Source of the DNA: Microsyncoccus archaeolyticus
Lineage (GTDB): Bacteria > Patescibacteriota > Minisyncoccia > Minisyncoccales > Minisyncoccaceae
Reading direction: 5' to 3'
Assembly (NCBI GenBank): GCA_036987155.1
Contig: BTXY01000001.1
Coordinates: 1-64,000, forward strand
Length of the DNA stretch: 64,000 bases
Shown here: one piece after another, positions 47,632 to 55,233 of the stretch
Position numbering within the stretch: position 1 is the stretch's first letter
Layout: every line of letters begins with the position of its first letter
Translations under genes and position numbers: made by a program
Notes under the pieces: generated by a model
Databases searched by the model: none
What the model was told of the DNA's origin: nothing
The model's input: the letters and a program-made list of their open reading frames with translations, nothing else

Positions 47632-47835
47632 TTAAAGGGGAAGATCGTCGACTTTTAAGGGTTCTCCCTCTAATTCTTTGGGCATGTCTTTTGTTTCTTC
47701 TTTTGTGCTTTTAATGCCTTTTAATTTTTTGTACTCTTCGTAATCAAGGACTATGAGTGAAGTTCCATTAGGATCAGCAATAATAATCTTTGCTTTTTCT
47801 TCCTGTATTAACTTTTTAATTTCATTTAAATCCAT
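47632..47835 (-). CDS. 67-aa acidic protein in the str operon
   Basis: Between fusA and tuf. The first half (EIKKLIQEEKAKIIIADPNG, then TSLIVLDYEEYKKLKG) has an alternating pattern resembling the strand-helix unit of Phd/YefM-type antitoxins; the second half is a charged disordered tail. No toxin gene is adjacent. It starts 2 nt after fusA ends on this strand's order and may be co-expressed with it. Function unknown. Confidence 0.6.
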   Translation of the reverse strand: MDLNEIKKLIQEEKAKIIIADPNGTSLIVLDYEEYKKLKGIKSTKEETKDMPKELEGEPLKVDDLPL

Positions 47836-47836
47836 A

Positions 47837-49948
47837 TTATTTTCTCTTACCTTCTATTATCTCTTGGGAAATATTTCCCGGGACCTTTTCATAATGACTG
47901 AATTCCATGGTAAATGTTCCTCTTCCTTCAGTTAATGATCTTAGGGTTGTTGCATAGCCAAACATTTCAGATAAAGGAATTTTTGCTTCAATAACTTTCA
48001 AATCAGTTCTGTCCATTGTTTCATCAATCTGTCCTCTTCTAGCTGATAAGTCTCCGATCACGTCTCCTAAATAATTTGGAGGAATAACCACTTCTAATTT
48101 CATTATTGGCTCTAATAAATGAGCATTAGATTTTTTAGCTGCATCTTGAAGAGCCATTGAAGCTGCTATTTTAAAAGCAATTTCAGATGAATCTACTTCG
48201 TGAAAAGAACCATCGTATAAAACAACTTTCATATCAATCATTGGATATCCAGCAACAACACCTTTTTCCATTGCTTCTTTAATACCCTTTTCAACAGCTG
48301 GAATATATTCTCTTGGAATTGCTCCACCTTTAATTTCATTAACAAATTCAAATCCTTCTCCTCTTTTTCTTGGCTCAACTTTAATTTTAACATGACCATA
48401 TTGACCTCTTCCACCACTTTGTTTAATATATTTTCCTTCTGCTTCTGAATTTGTATCAATTGTTTCTTTGTAAGATACTTGAGGCCTGCCAACATTTGTT
48501 TCAACATTAAATTCTCTTTTCAAACGGTCAACAATAATATCTAAATGTAACTCTCCCATTCCCCAAAGAATAGTTTCTCCTGTTTCCTGACTTGTTTCCA
48601 TTCTAAAGGTTGGATCTTCTTCTTGAAGTTTCTTTAAAGAAAGTGCCATTTTCTCTTGGTCTGCTTTTGCTTTTGGCTCAACCTCAATAGAAATAACTGG
48701 TTCTGGGAAAACAATTTTTTCTAGAATAACTGGAGCTTTTTCATCACATAATGTGTGGCCAGTAGATGTTTTCTTTAATCCAACAACAGCAACAATGTCT
48801 CCAGAATACACATCTTCTACTTCTTCTCTTTCATTAGAATGCATTCTTAAAATTCTACCAATTCTTTCTCTTTCTCCTGAAACTGTATTTAACAAATAAC
48901 CTCCTTTTTTAAATTGGCCAGAGTAAGCACGAAGATATGTTAAAGTTCCTACAAAAGGATCTGTAGCAATCTTAAATGCTAATGCTGCAAATGGCTCGTT
49001 ATCATCTGGTCTTTTCTCAATCTTAATATTTTCATCATTAGGATTAATTCCAACAACAGGAGGAACATCGATTGGACTTGGCAAATAATATATTACTGCG
49101 TCAAGCATTAACTGTACTCCTTTGTTTTTAAGCGAAGACCCGCATAAAACTGGAACTAACTTGTAATCAATAGTTGCTTTTCTTAACACCTTTCTTATTT
49201 CCTCAACACTAATTTCTTGTCCTTCTAAATATTTATTCATTAATTCTTCGTCTTCAGCAACAATTTTTTCAAGCATTTTAGCTCTCCATTCATTAGCTTT
49301 TTCTTTTAATTCTTCGGGAATCTCTATTTTAACAACATCTTTACCCATTTCGCCTTCAAAATTAACTAGCTTCATTTCAATTAAATCCACAATTGAAGAA
49401 AAATTAGATTCTTCACCAACTGAAAATTGAATTGCTACAGCATTTTTAGTTAATTTGTTCCAAATTGATTCCAAGCTCTTTTCAAAAGAAGCTCCCATTC
49501 TATCTAGTTTGTTAATAAAGCAAACACGAGGCACATGATATTTATCAGCTTGCCTCCAAACAGTTTCTGATTGAGCTTCTACTCCAGCTACTCCATCGAA
49601 TACAACAACTGCTCCATCTAAAACCCTTAAACTTCTTTGTACTTCAGCTGTAAAGTCAATATGCCCAGGAGTATCAATAATATTAATTCTATGCTCGTTG
49701 CTTTTGTCTTTTTTTAAGTAATCTCCAGGAGTCCAAAAACAAGTAGTAGCAGCAGAGGTAATAGTAATACCTCTTTCTCTTTCTTGCTCCATCCAATCCA
49801 TAATAGCTGCTCCTTCATGCACTTCTCCTATTTTATGAGAGATTCCTGTGTAAAACAAAATACGCTCAGAAGTAGTTGTTTTTCCAGCATCAATGTGTGC
49901 AATAATTCCAATATTTCTATACTTTTCTATAGGATATAATCTAGGCAT
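47837..49948 (-). CDS. fusA: Elongation factor G
   Basis: G1 IIAHIDAGKTTTSERILFYT, G2 RGITITSAA, G3 DTPGHIDFTAEV and G4 FINKLDRMGA, then domains II-V with GMGELHLDIIVDRLKREF, ESDVTIG-region counterpart, and GDVIGDLSARRGQI. At 703 residues it is full length. It drives translocation. Confidence 0.98.
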   Translation of the reverse strand: MPRLYPIEKYRNIGIIAHIDAGKTTTSERILFYTGISHKIGEVHEGAAIMDWMEQERERGITITSAATTCFWTPGDYLKKDKSNEHRINIIDTPGHIDFTAEVQRSLRVLDGAVVVFDGVAGVEAQSETVWRQADKYHVPRVCFINKLDRMGASFEKSLESIWNKLTKNAVAIQFSVGEESNFSSIVDLIEMKLVNFEGEMGKDVVKIEIPEELKEKANEWRAKMLEKIVAEDEELMNKYLEGQEISVEEIRKVLRKATIDYKLVPVLCGSSLKNKGVQLMLDAVIYYLPSPIDVPPVVGINPNDENIKIEKRPDDNEPFAALAFKIATDPFVGTLTYLRAYSGQFKKGGYLLNTVSGERERIGRILRMHSNEREEVEDVYSGDIVAVVGLKKTSTGHTLCDEKAPVILEKIVFPEPVISIEVEPKAKADQEKMALSLKKLQEEDPTFRMETSQETGETILWGMGELHLDIIVDRLKREFNVETNVGRPQVSYKETIDTNSEAEGKYIKQSGGRGQYGHVKIKVEPRKRGEGFEFVNEIKGGAIPREYIPAVEKGIKEAMEKGVVAGYPMIDMKVVLYDGSFHEVDSSEIAFKIAASMALQDAAKKSNAHLLEPIMKLEVVIPPNYLGDVIGDLSARRGQIDETMDRTDLKVIEAKIPLSEMFGYATTLRSLTEGRGTFTMEFSHYEKVPGNISQEIIEGKRK

Positions 49949-49954
49949 ATGTTT

Positions 49955-50419
49955 TTACCAGGCAAAATGAGCAAAAGCTCTGTTGGCCTCTGCCATTTTG
50001 TGGACGTTTTCTTTTTTTCTTACTGAAGCTCCTTTGTTTTCAGAGGCTTCTATTAATTCTTCTGCTAATTTGTCTTTCATTGATTTTCCTTTTTTTGAAC
50101 GGGAATTAGTAATAATCCATTTCATTGCTAAACTTAATCTTCTGCCTCCTTTTACTTCCATTGGAACTTGATAAGTTGCTCCTCCTACTCTTTTTGGTTT
50201 AACCTCTAAAACAGGAGAAACATTTTGAATAGCTAATTTAAAAACTTCTAATGGGTCTTGTTTTGTTTTTTCTCTAATAATATCAAAAGAACCATAAACA
50301 ATTTTTTGAGCTATGGTTTTTTTTCCTTCTTGCATTACCTGATTAATGAACTTAGAAACCATTATGTCGTTATATAGTGTATCAGGGTAAATTATGTTTT
50401 TCTTAAAACTTGCTGCCAT
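49955..50419 (-). CDS. rpsG: Ribosomal protein uS7
   Basis: SKFINQVMQEGKKTIAQKIV, VSPVLEVKPKRVGGATYQVP and the C-terminal RKKENVHKMAEANRAFAHF. 154 residues. In E. coli uS7 autoregulates the str operon. Confidence 0.96.
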   Translation of the reverse strand: MAASFKKNIIYPDTLYNDIMVSKFINQVMQEGKKTIAQKIVYGSFDIIREKTKQDPLEVFKLAIQNVSPVLEVKPKRVGGATYQVPMEVKGGRRLSLAMKWIITNSRSKKGKSMKDKLAEELIEASENKGASVRKKENVHKMAEANRAFAHFAW

Positions 50420-50424
50420 ATTCT

Positions 50425-50835
50425 TTATTTCGGCTTCTTAGCGCCATATTTACTTCTTTCTTTTTTCCTGCCTTCGACTCCACCGCAGTCATAAACTCCT
50501 CTTACAATATGATACCTTACTCCAGGTAAATCTTTTACTCTTCCGCCCCTGATTAAAACTATTGAGTGTTCTTGAATGTTGTGTCCTTCTCCTGGAATAT
50601 ATGCTGTTACTTCCATTCCATTACTAATCTTGACTCTAGCTACTTTTCTTAAAGCTGAGTTAGGCTTCTTTGGGGTTGTTGTAAAAACTTTTAAACATAC
50701 TCCTTTTTTAAAAGGTGAGTTGTAATCTTTAGGTCTGTTTTTTAATGGATTAAAACCAAACATCAAGCCAGGTGCCTTGCTTTTCTTTTTCACGATTTTC
50801 CTTTTCTTTTTTATTAATTGGTGAATTGTTGGCAT
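50425..50835 (-). CDS. rpsL: Ribosomal protein uS12
   Basis: Start at MPTIHQLIKKKRK, then FTTTPKKPNSALRKVARVKI, YIPGEGHNIQEHSIVLIRGG and DLPGVRYHIVRGVYDCGGVE. The lysines linked to streptomycin response are present. 136 residues. Confidence 0.96.
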   Translation of the reverse strand: MPTIHQLIKKKRKIVKKKSKAPGLMFGFNPLKNRPKDYNSPFKKGVCLKVFTTTPKKPNSALRKVARVKISNGMEVTAYIPGEGHNIQEHSIVLIRGGRVKDLPGVRYHIVRGVYDCGGVEGRKKERSKYGAKKPK

Positions 50836-50877
50836 AATTAAAATAAAAAACAAAATAAGCTTTTTGCTTGTGCAATA

Positions 50878-50906
50878 AAAATATCAGATAAAACTAAAAA
50901 TGTCAA
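50878..50906 (-). promoter_or_regulatory. Promoter of the str operon
   Basis: On the minus strand TTGACA (50906-50901), 17-bp spacer, TATTTT (50883-50878), 43 nt before the rpsL start. Confidence 0.7.
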
Positions 50907-50915
50907 ATATTTAAA

Positions 50916-50937
50916 GGCAGGATATTTCTATCCTGCC
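50916..50937 (-). terminator. Intrinsic terminator of LamG-pilin 3
   Basis: A 9-bp stem GGCAGGATA / TATCCTGCC with a 4-nt loop; the minus-strand tail is TTTAAATATTT. Confidence 0.75.
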
Positions 50938-50957
50938 CTTGATTTTTGAGAAAAGTA

Positions 50958-51893
50958 TTACTTTACAGAAACTCTTTGAAGATATTCAGCCTGTGTTATT
51001 TGCCCTCTTGACAATAAGTCATTCAATCCTGAAAAATATTGTTCCTGAACCTCACTTGTTGTAAGACGAGTTTTGTATGTAATAATATTATCTATTGCTC
51101 CGTTAAAAAATCCTGCAGCAGAAGGTGCGTTGTGAGCTCCTATAGTTAGATCAGCAGCTACATTATAATTTATACCATTAGCATCGCTCAAGTCCGTAGA
51201 AGGACTGACTGTATTAGCTACTGAAAGGCCGTCAACATACATTGTTATTGTATCTGTAGAAGCTGTTGTAAGAGTGAAGCCAACATAATGCCACCTATTA
51301 TCAAATATTTCTCCTGCAGTAGTGGTCGCTGTTTTATCTATATTAGTACCGTCATCAGAAAAAGATGCCTTAAAATATTCTGTAGTTGAAGAAGCTTGCA
51401 ACACCCATGACCTATAATTATTAGTTGTGTCCCATATGCCAACAATTGTTGCGTCTGCTGATTGATTATTTGCTTTAACCCAAGCAAAAGCGCTTATTCC
51501 TGTTCTTGCTTGATCAAAACCTGTTATTGTAGTGACTTGTACCCATTGACTACTAGCACTTGCAAAATTAAGACATTTTCCAAGAGCGCAAGAAGAAGAT
51601 GCTAAAATGGTTGGAGCCGTTCCAGGAGTTCCATTATTTACTCCCCAAGAATCAAGAAGATCAGCAGCTTGAGCCGCACTTCCAGCGGCTGTAGTTCCAT
51701 CAAACTTATACTCAGAAACTATACTTGTTAATCCAGTGTTTCTTAAGGATTCTGCCCATACTTTTGTTTTAGCAACAGTAGCATTTGAAGACATTGAACT
51801 CATTCCAACAAGAATAAAAGATGATAAAATACCAATAACCACTATAACTACCAAAATTTCAATAAGGGTGAAAGATTGTATTTTTTTATTCAT
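50958..51893 (-). CDS. Type IV pilin-like protein with LamG head, copy 3
   Basis: Pilin N-terminus QSFTLIEILVVIVVIGILSS, then a LamG sandwich from about residue 62 (SEYKFDGTT, CLNFASASSQWVQV, ISAFAWVKA, RWHYVGFTLT, MYVDGLSV, GFFNGAIDNIITYK) and the conserved tail QEQYFSGLNDLLSRGQITQA. Compared with copies 1 and 2 (22 kb away) it is richer in Ala/Thr/Ser and uses more GC-rich codons, suggesting a different history. Probably a pilus-displayed adhesin. Confidence 0.87.
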   Translation of the reverse strand: MNKKIQSFTLIEILVVIVVIGILSSFILVGMSSMSSNATVAKTKVWAESLRNTGLTSIVSEYKFDGTTAAGSAAQAADLLDSWGVNNGTPGTAPTILASSSCALGKCLNFASASSQWVQVTTITGFDQARTGISAFAWVKANNQSADATIVGIWDTTNNYRSWVLQASSTTEYFKASFSDDGTNIDKTATTTAGEIFDNRWHYVGFTLTTASTDTITMYVDGLSVANTVSPSTDLSDANGINYNVAADLTIGAHNAPSAAGFFNGAIDNIITYKTRLTTSEVQEQYFSGLNDLLSRGQITQAEYLQRVSVK

Positions 51894-51912
51894 AATTAAC
51901 TTATTATTTTTA

Positions 51913-52107
51913 TTATTTATTATTTTGAAAATATTGTAATTCTGCTTTTAAGTGGACGACCTCTTCTTGGACTTTCATAATATTATTCTCCAAAGAATTA
52001 ATTCTTTGCACTTGATAATTAATCAAGAGATAAAAAGAATAACTTATTAAGATGCCAATGATTACCACGAGGATAACCTCAAGCATATTATGTTTTTCCT
52101 CTTTCAT
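51913..52107 (-). CDS. Small membrane protein with coiled coil, upstream of LamG-pilin 3
   Basis: The 64-residue protein has one transmembrane helix (about residues 9-28) followed by a heptad-patterned helix (INSLENNIMKVQEEVVHLKA). It lies 19 nt before the pilin gene and could be a pilin-like minor component or assembly partner. A TATAAT lies too close to the first ATG (2 nt), so the in-frame Met at residue 8 may be the real start. Confidence 0.5.
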   Translation of the reverse strand: MKEEKHNMLEVILVVIIGILISYSFYLLINYQVQRINSLENNIMKVQEEVVHLKAELQYFQNNK

Positions 52108-52147
52108 AAATTATAATATTTTATTATTTTTATTTTCTACTCATATT

Positions 52148-52873
52148 TTACTCTGAAACCCAGCCGCCGTCAATATATAGGATGTTTCCAGTCACATATT
52201 TTGAATCTTCTGACGCTAAATATACTGCTCCTTTAGCAATATCAATTGGCTCACCCATATATCCTAAAGGAGTTTTGCTTTCAATAAATGCTTTTAATTT
52301 TTCATCTTCCTCTACCCCTTTTGTCATTTGAGTCTTAATAAATCCTGGAGCAATGGCATTAACTCTTATTCCAAAACAAGCCAAATCTAATGCTCCAGCT
52401 TTGGTTAATTGATTAACTCCTCCTTTGGCAGCACAATAACCAATTGCTCCTCTAAATCCAACTGTACCTAAAATTGAAGTCATGTTAATAATAGAACCCT
52501 TTATTCCCATTTCCTTCATTTTATTAGCAGCTCCTCTCATACCAAAAAACACTCCAGATAGATTAACAGATATTATTTTATTCCAAGATTCATCATCTGC
52601 TGACAAAATATCTCCCACAGTTCCAATTCCAGCATTGTTAACCATAATATCAATCCTTCCAAACTTCTTAATTGTTTCTTCAATTAAATTATTTACTTCT
52701 TCTGATTTAGAAACATCGCATTTAATAAACAATGCTTTTTCTGAATCAACTTTTATTTCATTAATATCAGAAAAAATCACTGATGCTCCTTGTTTTAAGA
52801 ATTCTTCAGCAACAGCTTTTCCTATTCCTGAACATGCACCAGTAACAATAGCAATTTTGTTTTCTAATTTCAT
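52148..52873 (-). CDS. Short-chain dehydrogenase/reductase
   Basis: Classical SDR: cofactor motif VTGACSGIGKA, MVNNAGIG, the catalytic Ser in INMTSILG, and YCAAKGG (YxxxK), closing with the typical VTGNILYIDGG. An acidic residue after the second strand (SDINE) suggests NAD(H). Start at MKLENKIAIV (52873). Substrate is not predictable; nearest look-alikes are FabG- and glucose dehydrogenase-type enzymes. Confidence 0.88.
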   Translation of the reverse strand: MKLENKIAIVTGACSGIGKAVAEEFLKQGASVIFSDINEIKVDSEKALFIKCDVSKSEEVNNLIEETIKKFGRIDIMVNNAGIGTVGDILSADDESWNKIISVNLSGVFFGMRGAANKMKEMGIKGSIINMTSILGTVGFRGAIGYCAAKGGVNQLTKAGALDLACFGIRVNAIAPGFIKTQMTKGVEEDEKLKAFIESKTPLGYMGEPIDIAKGAVYLASEDSKYVTGNILYIDGGWVSE

Positions 52874-52909
52874 ATTAATATAATTATACAACTATATTTT
52901 TAAAAAAGC

Positions 52910-52937
52910 AACAAAAAAAAGAAGGGTACTTCCCTTC
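52910..52937 (-). terminator. Intrinsic terminator of the ThyA-like gene
   Basis: On the minus strand GAAGGG / CCCTTC with a 5-nt loop is followed by a long T run; overlaps the stop codon at 52936. Confidence 0.75.
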
Positions 52938-53733
52938 AATATTCCATTATTTTTCTCATTATATTCGGATGCTTAATCTGTGCTTCTAGCAAAATTTCTT
53001 GAGCAGTTGACAAAACACCATGATAAATATGCAGAGAATCTATCTGATCAATGATTCTTACAATTTTGCATTTATTAGGTTTAAATATTTCTTTGTTAAA
53101 CCCTGCAACAGCACCAATGAGATTGTATTTCCAGGCATTACGAAGGTCTCGAGACCTCCATGAAAGATGAATATCTACCATATTTGGAGAATAATATCTA
53201 GCCCATAGTCTCTGGAAACAAGGTGGCGCATCAGCACCCATGTCAATTTCTGGATCCCATGTTATTACTTGGTGTCTATTAGAAACAATTACTTCTTTGT
53301 TTCTTGCTTCTGCTCTTTCAGCATTATCAATTAACTCACCAAGCTCGTCTCTCAATTTTCTAAGCTGGTCTCCGTGGTTAACAAGCATGCGACCAATGTA
53401 TGTATAGTCAAATCTCTGATCACTATCTGCTGGCAGTTTGTCATAAATTTCAAACCACTCTCTGTCCCACTCATCCATATATTTTTGAGCTGCTTTAGGA
53501 CCCAAATTATACTTGCCCTGAGTTAATTCTGATAAATGCTTTTCTTCAATTTGTCTAATCGCATTACCAGTAAGAATTATTGTGTGGACACTGTCTCTAG
53601 CACTTTTCGGTTCTTTTATTGAACCGAAATAAATGTCTTTACCAAAAGTAACTACATTATATATTGCTTGAAGCTCAGCTATTCCAAAATCCTCATTTCT
53701 TACCTCAAAATAAGGCGTCAAGATTGAATCCAT
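52936..53733 (-). CDS. Thymidylate synthase-like (ThyA-fold) protein
   Basis: Several ThyA landmarks appear in order: YTYIGRMLVNHGDQLRKL (counterpart of the YGxxxR...DQ segment), the catalytic Cys in APPCFQRLW, WRSRDLRNAWKYN (RSxD...N) and DSLHIYHGVLSTAQEIL (HIY motif). ThyA-family enzymes methylate dUMP or hydroxymethylate dCMP with folate. The usual His after the catalytic Cys is Phe, and the N-terminus is unlike ThyA, so substrate is uncertain. Start at 53733 is chosen because CAGGAG lies 6 nt upstream of that ATG. It has its own terminator and more GC-rich codons than neighbours. Confidence 0.7.
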   Translation of the reverse strand: MDSILTPYFEVRNEDFGIAELQAIYNVVTFGKDIYFGSIKEPKSARDSVHTIILTGNAIRQIEEKHLSELTQGKYNLGPKAAQKYMDEWDREWFEIYDKLPADSDQRFDYTYIGRMLVNHGDQLRKLRDELGELIDNAERAEARNKEVIVSNRHQVITWDPEIDMGADAPPCFQRLWARYYSPNMVDIHLSWRSRDLRNAWKYNLIGAVAGFNKEIFKPNKCKIVRIIDQIDSLHIYHGVLSTAQEILLEAQIKHPNIMRKIMEY

Positions 53734-53794
53734 GATCATCTCCTGTTCATTTCTAATGGAAACGAACTAGGTTAGAATTATCACAAAAATCAAC

Positions 53795-54403
53795 CTAAAT
53801 CAAGGGAAGCCCTGTAAACAAATAGAATAGTTTTTGAGAGATGTTATAAACAAAGTCTAAGCCGTAGAAAATAAAGAAAAGAAGAATAAAAAATCCATAT
53901 TGAACTAAAAAATCCTTTAACCAGCTAAGCTTATCTCCTAAAATATCAAAAAGTATATGAGAACCATCAAGAGGTGGAATTGGTATTAAATTAAACACAG
54001 CTAAAATTATATTATAGAAAATAACTATTTGAAAGAATTGATAAAAACCAGCACTAAAAATAGATGTTCGTATAAGCAAGCTAAATATTAAAGCAACAAG
54101 CAGATTAGAAGCTGGACCAGCTAAAGAAACCTTTAATGCTCCCCATCTTTTATCTTTAAGACTATAAAAATCAACTGGAACAGGTTTTGCCCAACCAATT
54201 ACTGGTAAATTAAGTATTAAAAGCACAAAAGGCACTAAAAATGAACCCATTGGATCAAGATGATTTATTGGATTAAAATTAAGCCTCCCGCTTTCCTTAG
54301 CAGTTGAGTCTCCTAAAGCATATGCAGCAGCTCCGTGAGCAACCTCATGAATAATAATTGAAAAAATAACTACTCCTAAAATTGCAATAAATATTAATTC
54401 CAT
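53795..54403 (-). CDS. M50-type intramembrane/site-2-like metalloprotease
   Basis: Zinc motif IIHEVAHGAAAYALGD (HExxH) in the first helix, GWAKPVPVDFYSL, SLAGPASNLLVAL and the third ligand motif NLIPIPPLDGSHIL: the standard pattern of the short rhomboid-like M50 group. Five to six transmembrane helices. Start at 54403 (MELIFIAI) is taken because the 36 upstream codons are not family-like. It may cleave membrane-bound substrates such as regulators or signal peptides. Confidence 0.88.
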   Translation of the reverse strand: MELIFIAILGVVIFSIIIHEVAHGAAAYALGDSTAKESGRLNFNPINHLDPMGSFLVPFVLLILNLPVIGWAKPVPVDFYSLKDKRWGALKVSLAGPASNLLVALIFSLLIRTSIFSAGFYQFFQIVIFYNIILAVFNLIPIPPLDGSHILFDILGDKLSWLKDFLVQYGFFILLFFIFYGLDFVYNISQKLFYLFTGLPLI

Positions 54404-54434
54404 ATGATAAATATATACCATAAAATAAAAGGAC

Positions 54435-54462
54435 TTGCAATTATTTAATTTTTTGCTATTAT
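54435..54462 (+). promoter_or_regulatory. Promoter of rpmB-tRNA-Pro
   Basis: TTGCAA (54435-54440), 16-bp spacer, TATTAT (54457-54462); the ATG is at 54472, leaving a leader of only a few nt. Confidence 0.5.
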
Positions 54463-54471
54463 ACATTACAT

Positions 54472-54690
54472 ATGGAAAAAGAATGCACAATTTGCAACAA
54501 ATCTTCATCAATGGGAAGACAGTACAAGAAATTGATTTCTAGATACAATCCTGGCCCCAAGAAAAGAAAATATCCCAATTTACAATGGGTTACTGTTCCT
54601 TTGGAAACCACTAAAAAGAAATACAAGGAGTTTGCTGGAAAAAGAATCTTAGCTTGCGCAAAATGCATCAAAGCTCTAGGAAAAAAGTAA
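54472..54690 (+). CDS. rpmB: Ribosomal protein bL28
   Basis: The 72-residue protein has the Cys pair in CTICNKSSSMGRQY, YNPGPKKRKYPNLQW and the second pair in RILACAKCIKAL, a zinc-binding bL28. It is isolated from other ribosomal genes and followed after 8 nt by tRNA-Pro. Confidence 0.92.
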   Translation: MEKECTICNKSSSMGRQYKKLISRYNPGPKKRKYPNLQWVTVPLETTKKKYKEFAGKRILACAKCIKALGKK

Positions 54691-54698
54691 ATTCCTAT

Positions 54699-54772
54699 CG
54701 GGCTGTAGTATAACGGAATTATTTGCGCATGGGGTGCGTAAGACCTGGGTTCAATTCCCAGCAGCCCGACCA
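54699..54772 (+). tRNA. tRNA-Pro (anticodon GGG)
   Basis: Acceptor CGGGCTG / CAGCCCG, anticodon stem TGCGC / GCGTA around loop ATGGGGT (G37 after the anticodon as expected for Pro), T arm CTGGG-TTCAATT-CCCAG, discriminator A and an encoded CCA. The two other tRNA genes in this window do not encode CCA. Confidence 0.9.
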
Positions 54773-54780
54773 AATAAACA

Positions 54781-54807
54781 AAACACCTTTTAAAAGGGTG
54801 TTTTTAG
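54781..54807. terminator. Bidirectional terminator between tRNA-Pro and the DUF192 gene
   Basis: AAACACCTTT and AAAGGGTGTTT arms (one G bulge) with a T-rich tail on either strand. Confidence 0.7.
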
Positions 54808-55233
54808 TTTAATTATAATTTCATCATCAATATTAATATTATATTTTGAAACGCTTCCTGCTTTTATTTCCAATACTTTATCAACATTATACAAAGAATT
54901 TATTCTTGTTATTTCCCCTTTTGTTAAAATAGGGACATTTTCTGAAATATTCACTATCTTGTTATCTCTTATCCATAAAACATCTATTGGAAAATTCATG
55001 TCTTTCATCCAAAAATACCTTTTATCCTCATTCAAATACACAAAGAGCATGCCTTGATTATCTTTTAGTTCTTGTTTTCCTCCTAGTCCTTTTATCTTTT
55101 CAGAATTAAATACTAAAACCTTAACATCAAAAACAGCATCATTGATAATTATTTCTGCTTTTAAATTTACAATTAGAATTATTATTGAAAGAACAAATAC
55201 TGCGCAAAAGAATATTAATTTCTTTTTTATCAT
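54790..55233 (-). CDS. DUF192 family exported protein
   Basis: After an N-terminal signal anchor (about residues 5-25) the domain shows the DUF192 pattern: KIKGLGGKQELKDNQGMLFV, YFWMKDMNFPIDVLWIRDNK, VLEIKAGSVSKYNI. The family is widespread and small; function is unknown. It overlaps the cohesin-like gene by 4 nt. Confidence 0.85.
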   Translation of the reverse strand: MIKKKLIFFCAVFVLSIIILIVNLKAEIIINDAVFDVKVLVFNSEKIKGLGGKQELKDNQGMLFVYLNEDKRYFWMKDMNFPIDVLWIRDNKIVNISENVPILTKGEITRINSLYNVDKVLEIKAGSVSKYNINIDDEIIIKLKTPF

